A stretch of 64,000 nucleotides of DNA from Pseudarthrobacter sp. NBSH8 (lineage in GTDB: Bacteria > Actinomycetota > Actinomycetes > Actinomycetales > Micrococcaceae), in NCBI RefSeq assembly GCF_014217545.1, contig NZ_CP043178.1:2170001-2234000 (forward strand), read 5' to 3'. The notes beneath the pieces were generated by a model that did not search any database, was not told the origin of the DNA, and saw only the letters and a program-made list of their open reading frames with translations. The translations under genes were made by a program, and so were the position numbers. Numbering within the stretch: position 1 is the first letter of the stretch; every line of letters starts with the position of its first letter. Below, in pieces: positions 35,512 to 47,074 of this stretch.

Positions 35512-37649
35512 ACGCCGTCAAGCCTGACCTGGACCGGTTCCGTGCTCCTCTTCGCGGCGGCCGCAGCCTTTGTTGCACGCAGCACCCGGGTGACGGTGGC
35601 TGCCTGCCCGTACGCAAAGAACAGCAGGGTCCGGGCGTCCTCCCCTGCTCCCGCGGCACTCCCGGCTCCTCCGGTGGCGGGACCGGTGAGCACCAGCGGG
35701 GCCGGCCCTGCGGTCCGCAACGCCACACCGGCGGTGGCCAGCTCCTTCTCGACGGTCCCGGAAAAATGTACGACGGCGGCCCGGGGGCCGGTGATCGAGG
35801 CAATCCTGACTGCCGGCGGTAGCTGGAGTTCCATCCGGAGTTCGAGCTCACGCCGGGCGTACCCGGCCGGGTCCCACCGCAGCAACGCGCCAACAGCTAC
35901 GCTTTCCGTCGCGGTGATGACCACCAGTCCGCCGTCGGCCGCCGGACGCACCAAAGCTGCGGCATTGAACCAGCGGCGCACGGTGTCTTCCCCGGCGCGG
36001 AGATTCTCCCGGCGCAGCAGGGAGTCCCCGTCGAGGAGCAGGGCCGCAGCATAACCGCCCTCCGCTACGGGCTCGGCCCCGACGGTGGCCACCACCAGCG
36101 CCTTGGCGCCGCCAACTCCGGCTTTGATGTTGCCGCCCGAGGACGTAATAACGGGTTTTCCGGGAAATGCCCGGCCCAGCTCTTCAGCAGTCCGCAGGAC
36201 TCCGGTGGCGCCCTTGCGGAGCTTGTGCCCCGCGCAGTGGGCACACTGCCACTCCGGAGCCGGCATGGAACACCAGCGGCACTGCGGGATCGCAGAGCTG
36301 CCGCTGGCTCCGGCCAAGGCCAGGGGGCCCTGGCAGGCCCGGCACCGGGCAGCTTCACGGCAGGTCTCACAGACGAGCGACGGGGCGTAGCCGGCGCGGG
36401 CCACCTGCACCAGGACAGGCCCACGTTCCAGCCCGTCCTTGGCGGCACGCCACGCGGCACCGGGAAGCCGCGCAACCAGGGCGAGGGGGTCGCGCTCCTG
36501 TTCGAAGCTGTCCGCCGTGTTCAGCACCCGGGGCACAGTCCGTCGTGCGAACGCCCGATCGGCCTCGACTGGCATGGCCCAGCCAGCCTCCACCAGCCGC
36601 TGGAGTTCCGTACTCCTGGAATGACCCGCCATCAAGCAGGCGGCGCCTTCCTGGTCCGCTCGCAGCAAGAGGACGTCGCGGCTATGGGCGTACGGGGCGC
36701 GCTGTTCGATGTGAAGGTCATCGCCGTCGTCCCAGCAGGCAATAAGACCCAGATCCCGGACGGGGGCAAATGCTGCAGAACGCGTACCGATGGCAACGCG
36801 TGCGGACCCGGCCAGGAGGCGCAGGAAACTCCTGTAGCGGGGCGTGGGCCCGTCATCGGCCGTCAGCCGCGCTATATCATCGGCGGGCAGCACGGCCAGG
36901 AGCGCCTTTTCCAGCTGGTCCAGGTCCCTGTAGTCCGGAACCACCACCACGGCGCCGCGGCCGGAGGCACGGACTGCTGCCACGGCCGTTGCCAGCAGGT
37001 GCGGCCATGCGGCCGGGCCGAATCCCTGGAGAGGGTTGAAGACCGCCCGTGGAGATCCGCCGTCCCGCAGGTGGCGGACAAATGCCGGCCCGTTACGGTA
37101 CCCGACCCAGTCGGCCTCCGTCCCGGAAGTGACGTCAGGGCCAGTAGCGGCCCCGACGTCGGCAAGCGGACCCGGTGCCGCGGGCTCTGCCGCAGGGGCG
37201 GTGAGGAACTCCTTCTCGAGCCTCGCCATGCGCGCAGGCACCGCAACGCGCAGGACGTCGCTGACCGTGCCCGCGTACCTGGCCGCGACGGCGGACACCA
37301 GATCCCGGACAGGCGGCGTCAGGACAACGACCGGGGAGACGACCTTCTGGAGGGGCACCAGGGTGTGGCCGGCGTCGGATTCTGCCGTCCGTTCAATGAT
37401 GAACCCGGACAGGTCCTGGCCGTTGAAACTGACTTTGACCCGGACGCCGGCCTGCGCGGCCTCATCCAGTTCAGCCGGCACGCTGTAGTCGAAGGGCCGG
37501 TCCAGATGCGGCAGCGACGTCTCCACGAATACCCTGGCCACCGGAAGGTGCGCGGCCAGCGGAGGTCCGGACGGCCTGGCCTTCGCCGGGAAGCCCTGCA
37601 GCAGCGACAACTGGACTGCGCCGGGAGGGACAGACTCGTCAGAGGCCAT
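35499..37649 (-). CDS. priA: Primosomal protein N' PriA, helicase motifs absent
   Basis: A 716-residue PriA. The N-terminal DNA-binding domain (ARVFVETSLPHLDRPFDYSV, QAGVRVKVSFNGQDLSGFI) and the zinc region (CETCREAARCRACQGPLA, then CRWC, CAHC) are conserved. The helicase core is not: the Walker A position reads FNPLQGFGPAAW without GKT, and the DEAH position is CWDDGDD. This is the known actinobacterial form, annotated as lacking detectable helicase motifs, so it likely acts as a structural replication-restart factor. It is the last gene of the long pyr-mihF-gmk-metK block, 11 bases after metK. Confidence 0.93.
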   Translation of the reverse strand: MASDESVPPGAVQLSLLQGFPAKARPSGPPLAAHLPVARVFVETSLPHLDRPFDYSVPAELDEAAQAGVRVKVSFNGQDLSGFIIERTAESDAGHTLVPLQKVVSPVVVLTPPVRDLVSAVAARYAGTVSDVLRVAVPARMARLEKEFLTAPAAEPAAPGPLADVGAATGPDVTSGTEADWVGYRNGPAFVRHLRDGGSPRAVFNPLQGFGPAAWPHLLATAVAAVRASGRGAVVVVPDYRDLDQLEKALLAVLPADDIARLTADDGPTPRYRSFLRLLAGSARVAIGTRSAAFAPVRDLGLIACWDDGDDLHIEQRAPYAHSRDVLLLRADQEGAACLMAGHSRSTELQRLVEAGWAMPVEADRAFARRTVPRVLNTADSFEQERDPLALVARLPGAAWRAAKDGLERGPVLVQVARAGYAPSLVCETCREAARCRACQGPLALAGASGSSAIPQCRWCSMPAPEWQCAHCAGHKLRKGATGVLRTAEELGRAFPGKPVITSSGGNIKAGVGGAKALVVATVGAEPVAEGGYAAALLLDGDSLLRRENLRAGEDTVRRWFNAAALVRPAADGGLVVITATESVAVGALLRWDPAGYARRELELRMELQLPPAVRIASITGPRAAVVHFSGTVEKELATAGVALRTAGPAPLVLTGPATGGAGSAAGAGEDARTLLFFAYGQAATVTRVLRATKAAAAAKRSTEPVQVRLDGVDVL

Positions 37650-37660
37650 GGCAGGCTGGC

Positions 37661-38896
37661 CTACGCGTTGAAGAAGGCCTTCAGGTCCTCCACCCGGTCC
37701 AGGCGCTCCCAGGTGAAGTCGGGATCGTCACGGCCGAAGTGTCCGTGCGCGGCGGTCTTGGCGTAAATGGGACGCTTGAGGTCCAGGGCATCGATGATGG
37801 CACGCGGGCGGAGGTCGAAGATCTCCGCGATGGCGGCGCTGATCCGGGCCGGATCCACTGTTTCCGTGCCGAAGGTTTCCACGTACGTGCCCACGGGGCG
37901 GGCTTGTCCGATGGCGTAGGCAATCTGGATCTCGGCGCGCTTCGCCAGTCCGGCCGCCACAACGTTCTTGGCAACCCAGCGCATCGCGTAGGCAGCGGAA
38001 CGGTCTACCTTGGACGGGTCCTTGCCCGAGAAGGCGCCGCCGCCGTGGCGCGCCATGCCGCCGTAGGTGTCCACAATGATCTTGCGTCCAGTCAGGCCGG
38101 CGTCACCAACCGGCCCGCCGATGACAAACTCGCCGGCCGGGTTCAGGATGTTGACGGCCCCGGAAATGTCCAGGTTGGCTGCTGCCAACACCGGCTCAAT
38201 CACAAAGGAGGCGAGGTCCGCGCGCAGGCGGTCCAGGCTGGTTCCCTCGGCGTGCTGGCTGGAGATGACGACGGTTTCCACGGAAACCGGCACGTCCTTG
38301 TCGTAGCCGATGGTGACCTGGGTCTTGCCGTCAGGGCGGAGGTAGGAGAGCTCGCCGGACTTGCGCACCTCGGTGAGGCGTTCGGACAGGCGGTGCGCAA
38401 TCCAGATCGGGACCGGCATGTAGGACGGGGTTTCGTCGCTCGCGTACCCGAACATCAGGCCCTGGTCGCCGGCGCCCTGGAGGTCGTAGTCGTCCTCCTG
38501 GCGCCCCTCGCGGGCTTCGAGGGAGTTGAAGACACCGCCGGCGATGTCGTTCGACTGCTGGCCGATAGAGACGGACACACCGCAGCGGGCGCCGTCAAAG
38601 CCGTTGGCCGAGGAGTCGTAGCCGATGCCCAGGATGGTCTCCCGGACGATCTGCGGGATTTCAACGTAGGCGTCGGTGGTGACCTCACCGGCAACGTGGA
38701 CCAGGCCGGTGGTGGCCATGGTCTCCACCGCGACGCGGGACTCGGGATCCGCGGCGAGCAGTGCATCCAGGATGGCGTCACTGATCTGGTCGCAGATCTT
38801 GTCCGGGTGGCCTTCAGTGACCGACTCGGACGTGAAGAGCCGGAGGGCGGTGGGCGTAGCCCCGTGCGTGTGGGGAATGTGCAGCGGTAAAGTCAC
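37661..38896 (-). CDS. metK: S-adenosylmethionine synthase
   Basis: A 411-residue enzyme joining ATP and methionine. Conserved segments are [20 protein letters not shown] (N-terminal His and metal site), [16 protein letters not shown] (ATP) and [19 protein letters not shown] (phosphate loop). Cytosolic homotetramer in the family. The GTG start at 38896 has AAGGTAG upstream. No SAM riboswitch was recognised in the 78-base gap to coaBC, so it is probably transcribed with that gene. Confidence 0.98.
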   Translation of the reverse strand: MTLPLHIPHTHGATPTALRLFTSESVTEGHPDKICDQISDAILDALLAADPESRVAVETMATTGLVHVAGEVTTDAYVEIPQIVRETILGIGYDSSANGFDGARCGVSVSIGQQSNDIAGGVFNSLEAREGRQEDDYDLQGAGDQGLMFGYASDETPSYMPVPIWIAHRLSERLTEVRKSGELSYLRPDGKTQVTIGYDKDVPVSVETVVISSQHAEGTSLDRLRADLASFVIEPVLAAANLDISGAVNILNPAGEFVIGGPVGDAGLTGRKIIVDTYGGMARHGGGAFSGKDPSKVDRSAAYAMRWVAKNVVAAGLAKRAEIQIAYAIGQARPVGTYVETFGTETVDPARISAAIAEIFDLRPRAIIDALDLKRPIYAKTAAHGHFGRDDPDFTWERLDRVEDLKAFFNA

Positions 38897-38974
38897 TCAA
38901 CTACCTTACTGGTTGGGAATCGGACCTCCGGCGGCATGTGTCCCCGTGCTAAGGAAACGGTGCGTGGCTTTCGG

Positions 38975-40225
38975 TCAGGCGCGTGGCGAAACATGGTTCA
39001 GCTCATAGCCGACCCGCGTGATGACGGCCACCGAAACCTCTGTTTTGGATCCGGCGGCCAGTTGTGGTTCGGCACCGGAGCGGGCAAGGATGACTACCGA
39101 GTTGCTGTCCTGGCCAAAAACTTTGTCCGCTCCCACATGATTGACCACCAGGAGATCGCAGCCCTTGCGCCTGAGCTTTGCTTCCGCATAAAGGAGGACG
39201 TCGCCCTGGCCGTCACCGGTTTCGGCTGCGAAGCCGACAATCAGCTGGCTGCGGCCAATGGCCTGGTGTTCGGGAGCATGGTCACGGAGTTCGACCAGTT
39301 CCTGGAGGATGTCCGGATTCCGGACCAGGGAAATGACGGGGTCAGCGGTGTCATCACGTTTTTTGATTTTGGTGCCGGAGATCTGTGCGGGGCGGAAGTC
39401 CGCAACGGCCGCCGCCATAATCACGACGTCGGAATCCGCCGCGGCTGCCAGCATCGCCTCCCGCAATTCCAGCGCAGTCTCAACCGTGACGATGTCGACT
39501 CCGGCCGGCGCCGGTACGTCCATGTGGGCGGCGACCAGCCGCACCGTGGCCCCGGCATTGCGGGCAGCAACAGCCAGCGCCACACCCTGCTTTCCGGAGG
39601 ACCGGTTGCCCAGGAAACGGACGGGGTCCAGCGGTTCCCGGGTTCCGCCTGCGCTGACGGTGACGGTACGGCCGGCCAGCGGAAGCTGGTAATCGGACTG
39701 ACCCTGGGCAAGCGCCATGGCGGCGTCGAAGATGGCTTCGGGCTCAGGCAGGCGGCCGGGACCGGAGTCCGTGCCGGTGAGCCGGCCGCTGGCCGGTTCC
39801 AGGACGGCCACTCCCCTGCTTCGCAGCGTTTCAACGTTGGCGCGGGTGGCGGCGTGCTGCCACATTTCCGTGTGCATGGCCGGGGCGAAAAGCACCGGGC
39901 CGCTGGCCATCAGCAACGTGTTGGTGAGGAGGTCATTGGCCTGACCGGTGGCAGCGCGCGCCAGCAGGTCCGCCGTCGCCGGTGCCACCACGATCAGGTC
40001 CGCCTCATGGCCGAGCCTGACGTGGTTGACCTGGTGCACGTCGTCGAAGACGCTGTTGCTGACCGGGTTCCCGGACAGGGCCTCCCACGTGGCGACACCC
40101 ACGAATCGGGTAGCCGCTTCGGTGGGAATCACCGTGACATTATGGCCGGCTTCAGTAAAAAGCCGGAGGAGCGATGCGACCTTGTAGGCCGCAATCCCTC
40201 CCCCGACTCCGAGGACTATGCGCAC
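38975..40225 (-). CDS. coaBC: Bifunctional phosphopantothenoylcysteine decarboxylase / phosphopantothenate--cysteine ligase
   Basis: A 416-residue fused CoA-pathway enzyme. The N-terminal flavoprotein CoaC half has GVGGGIAAYKVASLLRLF, the substrate-binding VRLGHEADLIVVAPATADLL and the PALHTEMW-type catalytic region (APAMHTEMWQHAAT). The C-terminal CoaB half has VSAGGTREPLDPVRFLGNRS and GFAAETGD. Together they convert 4'-phosphopantothenate to 4'-phosphopantetheine. It follows rpoZ by 28 bases. Confidence 0.97.
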   Translation of the reverse strand: MRIVLGVGGGIAAYKVASLLRLFTEAGHNVTVIPTEAATRFVGVATWEALSGNPVSNSVFDDVHQVNHVRLGHEADLIVVAPATADLLARAATGQANDLLTNTLLMASGPVLFAPAMHTEMWQHAATRANVETLRSRGVAVLEPASGRLTGTDSGPGRLPEPEAIFDAAMALAQGQSDYQLPLAGRTVTVSAGGTREPLDPVRFLGNRSSGKQGVALAVAARNAGATVRLVAAHMDVPAPAGVDIVTVETALELREAMLAAAADSDVVIMAAAVADFRPAQISGTKIKKRDDTADPVISLVRNPDILQELVELRDHAPEHQAIGRSQLIVGFAAETGDGQGDVLLYAEAKLRRKGCDLLVVNHVGADKVFGQDSNSVVILARSGAEPQLAAGSKTEVSVAVITRVGYELNHVSPRA

Positions 40226-40253
40226 GTGACCTCCGTCAACAGGCAGTCTGAAC

Positions 40254-40514
40254 TTACTCTGCGGCCACGATCGGCGTAGAAACGAGCTTGCCTTCGTTGA
40301 TTTCGCGCAGGGCGATCGACAGCGACTTCTCGTTCAGCTTGGTGTCGACCAGCGGGCCGACGTACTCGAACAGGCCCTCGTGCAGCTGGGCGTAGTAAGC
40401 GTTGATCTGACGTGCACGCTTGGCACCGAAGATCACCAGGCCGTACTTGGAATCAGCTGCCTTCAGCAGCTCGTCGATCGGAGGGTTGATGATGCCTTCA
40501 AGGTTCGTGGACAC
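40254..40514 (-). CDS. rpoZ: DNA-directed RNA polymerase subunit omega
   Basis: An 86-residue protein with the omega signature: [20 protein letters not shown], then [14 protein letters not shown] and the actinobacterial tail [13 protein letters not shown]. Omega aids folding and assembly of beta-prime. Gmk precedes it and coaBC follows, as in many actinobacteria. Confidence 0.96.
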   Translation of the reverse strand: MSTNLEGIINPPIDELLKAADSKYGLVIFGAKRARQINAYYAQLHEGLFEYVGPLVDTKLNEKSLSIALREINEGKLVSTPIVAAE

Positions 40515-40553
40515 GAATTCTCCAAATTCTAACGGGCCGATCCGACCCTGCGT

Positions 40554-41126
40554 CTAGTGCGGGTGCGGGGTCAGCCCCATGAGTGAAACAAGCTCGTCCG
40601 CTGCGCGTCGAACGTCATCATTGATGACGGTGTGGTCAAACTCCGGCTCAGCGGCAAGTTCCAGTTTAGCGGTTTCCAGACGGCGCTGCTGTTCCTGCGC
40701 TGTTTCCGTGCCGCGACCCACCAGCCGGCGGACCATTTCTTCCCAGGTGGGCGGTGCCAGGAACACAAACTGGGCGTCCGGAACGGCCTCTTTGATCTGT
40801 CGTGCACCCTGGAGATCGATCTCCAGGAGGACCGACCTGCCGGCGGCGATGGCCTGGTCCACGGAACTCCGGAGCGTGCCGTAGGTGTTTTGGCCGTGGA
40901 CTACTGCCCACTCCAGGAACTCGTCGGCCGCAATGAGCGACTCAAACTCTTCCTTGGACTTGAAGAAGTAATGGACGCCATCCTGCTCACCGGGCCGCGG
41001 AGCGCGGGTAGTGGCAGATACGGAAAGCCAGACTTCGGGGTAGTTATCCCGGATGTAGGTGGACACGGTGCCTTTGCCAACAGCCGTCGGACCAGCGAGG
41101 ACTGTCAGTCCCGGTTTCTTGCTCAC
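40554..41126 (-). CDS. gmk: Guanylate kinase
   Basis: A 190-residue kinase converting GMP and ATP to GDP. The P-loop is [10 protein letters not shown] near residues 11-20, with Thr-Ala in place of the more common Ser-Gly. The GMP-binding segment [19 protein letters not shown] and the lid region [17 protein letters not shown] are typical. It follows mihF by 46 bases, an order strongly conserved in actinobacteria. Confidence 0.97.
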   Translation of the reverse strand: MSKKPGLTVLAGPTAVGKGTVSTYIRDNYPEVWLSVSATTRAPRPGEQDGVHYFFKSKEEFESLIAADEFLEWAVVHGQNTYGTLRSSVDQAIAAGRSVLLEIDLQGARQIKEAVPDAQFVFLAPPTWEEMVRRLVGRGTETAQEQQRRLETAKLELAAEPEFDHTVINDDVRRAADELVSLMGLTPHPH

Positions 41127-41172
41127 GTATTCCTTTGGGCGGAGTTTGGGTGCGGGCGCCTCTACGAACGCC

Positions 41173-41490
41173 CTATTTCTCGTCTATAAAATCTACCAGC
41201 GCCTGGCGCTGGTGAATGCCCAGGCCGCGGAGCCGGCGGGACGCCGCGATGCCCAGCTGCTCCATAATGGCGGCAGCCCTGACTTTTCCAATGCCCGGCA
41301 GGGCCTCCAGCAGCTCCACCACCCGCATCCGGGCCAAGGCGTCGTCCGCCGCGGAGGCGTCAAGGAGGTCCGCGGCCGATGACTTGCCGTTCTTGAGGCG
41401 ATCTTTCGCGGCCGCCCGGGCGGCCCGGGCGGCGGCCGCCTTGTTCAGGGCGGCCGCGCGTTCCGAAGCGGATAAGGGTCGCAGGCTCAT
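41173..41490 (-). CDS. mihF: Integration host factor, actinobacterial type
   Basis: A 105-residue basic DNA-binding protein. An Ala/Lys/Arg-rich helix (residues 10-35) is followed by the core [20 protein letters not shown] and [20 protein letters not shown], the helix-two-turn-helix seen in mycobacterial IHF. It is unrelated to the HU-like IHF of proteobacteria. It bends DNA and acts as a nucleoid protein. I prefer the ATG at 41490, which has GGGGGTG upstream and gives the usual length; an in-frame ATG at 41511 adds seven residues. Confidence 0.93.
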   Translation of the reverse strand: MSLRPLSASERAAALNKAAAARAARAAAKDRLKNGKSSAADLLDASAADDALARMRVVELLEALPGIGKVRAAAIMEQLGIAASRRLRGLGIHQRQALVDFIDEK

Positions 41491-41599
41491 GGAGGACACC
41501 CCCGGATTCATCGGCTGAGTCCAAGGCGACCGCCATTGGACTTGTCCTGAAACCTACCCCTTGGCGGGCGGTGAATCAATGGATGCCGCCATTAGGCAC

Positions 41600-42472
41600 C
41601 TATTCGCCCAGGAGTCCAACAAGCGTGCGCAACGCAGCATTGCGGAGGCCCTGGACCCCTGGACCGGCAGCCAGGATATCCCGGCTGGACGTCCCCAGGA
41701 CCTGCGGGTACGCGGCCCCGAACGTCCGGCGCAGGTCCGCAGGGGTAGCCCCCTGCGCGCCCAGTCCCGGGGCGAGGATCGGTCCGCGGACCGACGGCAG
41801 GTCCAGGTGCAGGTCAGTCAGCGCCGACCCAACGGTGGCGCCGACGACGAGTCCAACGGACCCCAGGCTGCCGGCGTACCGGCTGTTTTCTGCCGCTGCC
41901 GCCTCGACGATCCGCCGGGCCACGGAGTCGGCTCCGCCCACATGCTGCACGGATGCCCCTTCCGGATTGGAGGTCAGCGCCAGGACAAAAATGCCGCGGC
42001 CGTTGTCCGCTGCCAGGTCAAGGGCCGGGCGGAGCGACTCAAACCCCAGGTACGGGCTGAGGGTCACGGAGTCAGCCGCCAGGGACGAGCCGTCCCGCAG
42101 CCAGGCGTCCGCGTAGGCAGCCATCGTGGAGCCGATATCCCCCCGCTTGGCGTCGGCAATGGTGAGGACCTGCGCCTGCGCTGCCGCGGCCAGGACGTCT
42201 TCAAGGACTGCCATCCCGGCCGAGCCGTGGCGCTCGTAAAGCGCCACCTGCGGCTTAACCGCGGCAGCGAGGGAACTGACGGCCTCCAGGACAGTCAGCG
42301 AGAACCGCCGCAGCCCTGCGGCGTCGTCGGCCAGTCCCCAGTCCTTCAGGAGTGCCGGGTGCGGGTCAATGCCCACGCACAGCGGCCCGCGGGACGCCAT
42401 GGCCGCTCCGAGCCGGGAGCCGAAGGACTCCCGGCCGGCCGGGCTTGCCGAGGTGGAACCGGCCTCAGGCAT
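41600..42472 (-). CDS. pyrF: Orotidine-5'-phosphate decarboxylase
   Basis: A 290-residue enzyme for the last step of UMP synthesis. The group III (long, actinobacterial) form is recognisable: [17 protein letters not shown] and the catalytic [19 protein letters not shown] with the DAKRGD motif, later [16 protein letters not shown]. The ATG at 42472 overlaps the carB stop by eight bases, indicating coupling; a further in-frame start at 42502 would lie deeper inside carB. Confidence 0.96.
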   Translation of the reverse strand: MPEAGSTSASPAGRESFGSRLGAAMASRGPLCVGIDPHPALLKDWGLADDAAGLRRFSLTVLEAVSSLAAAVKPQVALYERHGSAGMAVLEDVLAAAAQAQVLTIADAKRGDIGSTMAAYADAWLRDGSSLAADSVTLSPYLGFESLRPALDLAADNGRGIFVLALTSNPEGASVQHVGGADSVARRIVEAAAAENSRYAGSLGSVGLVVGATVGSALTDLHLDLPSVRGPILAPGLGAQGATPADLRRTFGAAYPQVLGTSSRDILAAGPGVQGLRNAALRTLVGLLGE

Positions 42473-45400
42473 GCTGCGAAACCGCAGACTCGGCCGCCGC
42501 ATTCTCCGCGGCTGCCTTCTGGGACGCCACCAGGGCTGCTGCGTGCTCCTGCAGGCTGGTCACCGACCACTCGTAGGTGCGCATGGCTTCGATGGCCTGC
42601 ACCGCGGCGTTGAACTCGGCCACCGTGGTGATGCAGGGGATGCCGATGGAGGTCGCGGCGGCACGCAGGGCGTAGCCGTCGCTGCGGGCTTCGCCGCCGG
42701 AGGGCGTGTTGAAGACCATGTCGATCTCGCCGGCGATGACGAGGTCTGCGATGGTGCCCTCACCTTCGGCGCTGCTGCCCTCGGCGACCTTGCGGACCGT
42801 GCTGGCCTGGATGCCGTTGCGGCGCAGGACGTCAGCGGTGCCCCCAGTGGAGACGATCTCAAAGCCGAGGTCCGAAAGGCGCTTCACAGCCATGATGACC
42901 GCACGCTTGTCCCGGTTGGCCACGGAGACGAAGATCTTGCCTTCCGTGGGCAGGGCGTTGTTCGCAGCTGCCTGGCTCTTGGCAAAGGCGGTGTCGAAGT
43001 GCTTGTCGATGCCCATGACTTCGCCGGTGGAGCGCATCTCCGGGCCGAGCAGCGAGTCCACAACCTTGCCTTCGGGGGTACGGAAGCGGCTGAACGGAAG
43101 CACGGCTTCCTTGACCGATACGGGAGCGTCGAGCGGCAGCGTGGAGCCGTCGCCGGTTTCCGGCAGCATTTTGTAGGCGGTCCGGAGCTGGTGGATGGTC
43201 ACGCCAGTGCCGATCAGCGCGGCGGCCTTGGCCATCTGGACTCCAGTGGCCTTGGAGACGAACGGCACGGTGCGCGACGCACGCGGGTTCGCTTCGAGCA
43301 CGTAGAGAACATCTGAAGCCAGCGCGAACTGGATGTTGATCAAGCCGCGGACGCCCACACCCTCGGCGATGGCGCGGGTTGCTGTGCGGACACGTTCAAT
43401 CACGTTGTTGCCCAGGGTGATGGGAGGCAGGACACACGCGGAGTCGCCAGAGTGGATTCCGGCCTCCTCGATGTGTTCCATGATGCCGCCGAGGTACATG
43501 TCGGTGCCGTCGAAGAGCGCATCCACGTCGATTTCGACGGCGTCCTCCAGGAACCGGTCGATCAGCACCGGGTGGTCCGGGGTGATTTCCGTGGCGTTGG
43601 CGATGTACCGGGAGAGGTTCGGCTCGTCATAGACGATTTCCATGCCACGGCCGCCGAGCACGTAGGACGGGCGGACCAGGACGGGGTAGCCGATCTCGTC
43701 GGCGATCTTCTTGGCGTCGTCGAAGGACACCGCCGTGCCGTTCTTCGGGGCGATCAGCCCGGCGTTGTCGAGCACGCGGGAGAACTCGCCGCGGTGCTCG
43801 GCAAGGTCGATCGCTTCCGGGGATGTGCCAAGGATGGGGACACCGGCGTCGGCCAGCTGCTGTGCCAGCTTCAGCGGAGTCTGGCCACCCAGCTGCACAA
43901 AGACGCCCATCACGCCGCCGGTGCGTTCCTCAGCGGCGATGACCTCGAGGACGTCCTCAAGGGTCAGCGGCTCGAAGTACAGGCGGGTGGAGACATCGTA
44001 GTCGGTGGATACCGTCTCAGGGTTGCAGTTGACCATCACGGTCTCGTAGCCGGCCTTGCGCAGCGCCATGGAGGCGTGGACGCAGGAGTAATCGAATTCG
44101 ATGCCTTGACCGATGCGGTTGGGGCCGGAGCCGAGGATCAGGATGGATGGCTTGGAGTGCAGCGCAATCTCGTCCTCCTCGTCGTAAGACGAGTAGTGGT
44201 ACGGGGTGTAGGCGGCGAACTCGGCGGCGCAGGTATCCACGGTCTTGTAGACCGGACGGATCCCGAGGGCCTGCCGAACACCGCGGACCACGGCTTCGGA
44301 GTTGTGCGTCAGGGAACCGATCTGCTCGTCCGAGAAGCCGTGGCGCTTGGCGCGCTTGAGCATCTCCACGGTCAGGGATCCGGCTTTGCGAATCTCGTGG
44401 GAGATCTCGTTGAGCAGCTGGAGCTGGTCCAGGTACCAGGGATCGATCTTGGTGGCTTCGAACAGCTGTTCCACGGTGGCGCCGCCGAGCAGGGCGCGCT
44501 GGACCTGGTGCAGGCGTTCCGTGGTAGGCCGCTTGGCCTTTTCGATCAGCTCCGGGACTTCCCATTCGGGGACGGAGGTGAAGTCCAACTGCGAGCCCTT
44601 CTGCTCCAGGGAGCGGAGGGCCTTCTGCAGCGCTTCGGTGAAGTTGCGGCCCATGGCCATGGCTTCGCCCACGGACTTCATGGTGGTGGTGAGGGTGTCG
44701 TCAGCGGCCGGGAACTTCTCGAAGGCGAAGCGCGGAACCTTGACCACCACGTAGTCCAGGGTGGGTTCGAACGACGCCGGGGTCTTCTGCGTGATGTCGT
44801 TCGGGATCTCGTCCAGGGTGTAGCCGAGGGAGAGCTTGGTGGCGATCTTGGCGATGGCGAAGCCCGTTGCCTTGGACGCCAGGGCGGAGGAGCGGGACAC
44901 ACGCGGGTTCATCTCGATGACCACAACCCGGCCGGTGTCCGGCTCGATGGCGAACTGGATGTTGCAGCCGCCGGTATCCACGCCCACCTCACGGATGACG
45001 GCAATGGAGATATCGCGCAGCCGCTGGTATTCGCGGTCGGTCAGGGTCAGTGCCGGTGCCACGGTGATGGAGTCGCCGGTGTGCACGCCCACGGGATCGA
45101 AGTTCTCGATGGAGCAGACCACCACGACGTTGTCGTTTTTGTCGCGCATCATCTCAAGCTCGTATTCCTTCCAGCCGAGGATGCTTTCTTCGAGCAGCAC
45201 TTCGGTGGTGGGGCTGTACTGCAGGCCCTGGCCGACGATGCGGCGGAGGTCATTTTCGTTGTAGGCCAAGCCGGAGCCGAGGCCGCCCATGGTGAAGGAG
45301 GGCCTGACCACCATGGGGTACCCGAGATCCTCGGCGGCTGTGAACGCCTCGTCCAAGGAGTGGATGATGTGGCTGCGGGCCGATTCGGCGCCGCAGCGTG

Positions 45401-45809
45401 CCACCACGCCCTTGAACTTTTCGCGGTCCTCGCCGAGTTCGATGGCGGCGATGTTCGCGCCGATGAGCTCTACGTTGTACTTTGCCAGCACACCGTTCTT
45501 GTCCAGCGCGATGGCCGTGTTCAGCGCAGTCTGCCCGCCAAGGGTGGGCAGGATGGCGTCCGGGCGTTCCTTGGCGATGATCTTCTCCACCACCTCGGGG
45601 GTGATGGGCTCGATGTAGGTGGCATCGGCGAACTCGGGGTCCGTCATGATGGTGGCCGGGTTCGAGTTCACCAGGATGACCCGCAGGCCCTCCTCCTTGA
45701 GGACACGCAGTGCCTGGGTGCCGGAGTAATCGAACTCCGCGGCCTGGCCGATGACGATCGGGCCGGAACCGATGACCAGGACGCTCTTAAGGTCAGTTCT
45801 CTTGGGCAT
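42465..45809 (-). CDS. carB: Carbamoyl-phosphate synthase large subunit
   Basis: A 1114-residue enzyme with two homologous ATP-grasp halves. The first begins [20 protein letters not shown], the second [20 protein letters not shown] (about residue 565). The C-terminal MGS-like allosteric domain contains [19 protein letters not shown] and the final [15 protein letters not shown]. It combines ammonia from CarA, bicarbonate and two ATP into carbamoyl phosphate. It shares the junction base with the carA stop. Confidence 0.98.
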   Translation of the reverse strand: MPKRTDLKSVLVIGSGPIVIGQAAEFDYSGTQALRVLKEEGLRVILVNSNPATIMTDPEFADATYIEPITPEVVEKIIAKERPDAILPTLGGQTALNTAIALDKNGVLAKYNVELIGANIAAIELGEDREKFKGVVARCGAESARSHIIHSLDEAFTAAEDLGYPMVVRPSFTMGGLGSGLAYNENDLRRIVGQGLQYSPTTEVLLEESILGWKEYELEMMRDKNDNVVVVCSIENFDPVGVHTGDSITVAPALTLTDREYQRLRDISIAVIREVGVDTGGCNIQFAIEPDTGRVVVIEMNPRVSRSSALASKATGFAIAKIATKLSLGYTLDEIPNDITQKTPASFEPTLDYVVVKVPRFAFEKFPAADDTLTTTMKSVGEAMAMGRNFTEALQKALRSLEQKGSQLDFTSVPEWEVPELIEKAKRPTTERLHQVQRALLGGATVEQLFEATKIDPWYLDQLQLLNEISHEIRKAGSLTVEMLKRAKRHGFSDEQIGSLTHNSEAVVRGVRQALGIRPVYKTVDTCAAEFAAYTPYHYSSYDEEDEIALHSKPSILILGSGPNRIGQGIEFDYSCVHASMALRKAGYETVMVNCNPETVSTDYDVSTRLYFEPLTLEDVLEVIAAEERTGGVMGVFVQLGGQTPLKLAQQLADAGVPILGTSPEAIDLAEHRGEFSRVLDNAGLIAPKNGTAVSFDDAKKIADEIGYPVLVRPSYVLGGRGMEIVYDEPNLSRYIANATEITPDHPVLIDRFLEDAVEIDVDALFDGTDMYLGGIMEHIEEAGIHSGDSACVLPPITLGNNVIERVRTATRAIAEGVGVRGLINIQFALASDVLYVLEANPRASRTVPFVSKATGVQMAKAAALIGTGVTIHQLRTAYKMLPETGDGSTLPLDAPVSVKEAVLPFSRFRTPEGKVVDSLLGPEMRSTGEVMGIDKHFDTAFAKSQAAANNALPTEGKIFVSVANRDKRAVIMAVKRLSDLGFEIVSTGGTADVLRRNGIQASTVRKVAEGSSAEGEGTIADLVIAGEIDMVFNTPSGGEARSDGYALRAAATSIGIPCITTVAEFNAAVQAIEAMRTYEWSVTSLQEHAAALVASQKAAAENAAAESAVSQHA

Positions 45810-47074
45810 TACTTCTTGTCCTCAGTCTTGGAATCGGTGGTGTTCTTGGTGCCGGCTGACTTGGTGTCCGCCATCAGATCGATGAAACGGTCAAACAGGT
45901 AATCGGCGTCGTGCGGGCCGGCTGCGGCTTCCGGGTGGTACTGCACCGAGAAGGCGGGGATGTCCAGGCACGCGAGGCCTTCGACGACGTCGTCATTGAG
46001 GCTGATGTGGCTGACCTCGACCCGGCCGTAGCGCTTCTCGGGAGCCTGGGTGGCGCCGTCGAGCGGTGCGTCCACGGCGAAGCCGTGGTTCTGCGAGGTA
46101 ATCTCCACCTTGCCGGTGCGGCGGTCCAGGACGGGCTGGTTGATGCCGCGGTGGCCGTAGCGGAGCTTGTAGGTGCCGAAGCCCAGTGCGCGGCCCAGGA
46201 TCTGGTTGCCGAAGCAGATGCCGAAGTACGGCAGCTTCTCGTCCAGGACGGAGCGGAGCAGCTTGACCTGGACGTCGGCTGTGGCGGGGTCGCCCGGGCC
46301 GTTGGACATAAAAAAGCCGTCCGGATTGACGGCTTTGACGTCCGCGAGGGTGGAGGTTGCCGGCAGGACATGCACCCGGACGCCGCGCTCGGCGAAGCGG
46401 ATGGGGGTCATGGCCTTGATGCCGAGGTCTATCGCGGCAATGCTGAAGCGCGGCTCGCCGTCCCAACCGTGGTCCTGGGGGTCCACCACGTAAGCCTCGC
46501 TGACGCTGACTTCCTCGGCCAGGCGGGCGCCTTCCATCGGGGCGCTGGCCAGGACCGCGTCAAGGAGTTCCTTGTCCGTAGCCTTCGCGGCCGCACCCGA
46601 GAAGATGCCGGCGCGCATGGTCTTGTGCTCGCGCAGGTGGCGGGTGATGGCGCGGGTGTCCACGCCCTGGATGCCCACGATCCCCTGCTCGATGAGTTCC
46701 TCGTCCAGGGATCGTTCGGAGCGCCAGTTGGAGGGGCGGCGGGCGGCGTCGCGGACGATGTAGCCGGCCACCCAGATGCGCCGGGATTCGGCGTCCTCGC
46801 TGTTCACGCCTGTGTTGCCGATGTGCGGCGCGGTCTGCACCACCAGCTGGCGGGCGTAGGAGGGGTCGGTGATGGTTTCCTGGTAGCCGGTCATGCCGGT
46901 GGCAAACACAGCCTCGCCCAGGGCAGTGCCCTGCGCGCCGTAGCTGGTGCCGCGGAACATGCGGCCGTCCTCCAGCACGAATACCGCCGGGGTGGGAACT
47001 GTGGCGGAAAGGGCTGCTGGTGCCGCAGTCTCTGCTTTTGCTGTAGCTGTTTCTGTCACTGTTTTACTTTCCAC
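45809..47074 (-). CDS. carA: Carbamoyl-phosphate synthase small subunit
   Basis: A 421-residue glutaminase subunit. The CPSase small domain opens [18 protein letters not shown]; the class I amidotransferase has [15 protein letters not shown], the nucleophile in [16 protein letters not shown], and [15 protein letters not shown] for the His-Glu pair. It hydrolyses glutamine and channels ammonia to CarB. An Ala/Thr/Glu-rich stretch of about 25 residues at the N-terminus is unusual and may be a dispensable extension. The C-terminus also carries a Lys/Asp/Thr-rich tail. Confidence 0.97.
   Translation of the reverse strand: MESKTVTETATAKAETAAPAALSATVPTPAVFVLEDGRMFRGTSYGAQGTALGEAVFATGMTGYQETITDPSYARQLVVQTAPHIGNTGVNSEDAESRRIWVAGYIVRDAARRPSNWRSERSLDEELIEQGIVGIQGVDTRAITRHLREHKTMRAGIFSGAAAKATDKELLDAVLASAPMEGARLAEEVSVSEAYVVDPQDHGWDGEPRFSIAAIDLGIKAMTPIRFAERGVRVHVLPATSTLADVKAVNPDGFFMSNGPGDPATADVQVKLLRSVLDEKLPYFGICFGNQILGRALGFGTYKLRYGHRGINQPVLDRRTGKVEITSQNHGFAVDAPLDGATQAPEKRYGRVEVSHISLNDDVVEGLACLDIPAFSVQYHPEAAAGPHDADYLFDRFIDLMADTKSAGTKNTTDSKTEDKK

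Noticed and set aside
38897..38974. SAM riboswitch before metK
   Set aside because: Only 78 bases, with no recognisable SAM aptamer core.
43452..45902. 816-codon plus-strand frame opposite carB
   Set aside because: Antisense shadow of a highly conserved gene in GC-rich DNA; no domain in its translation.
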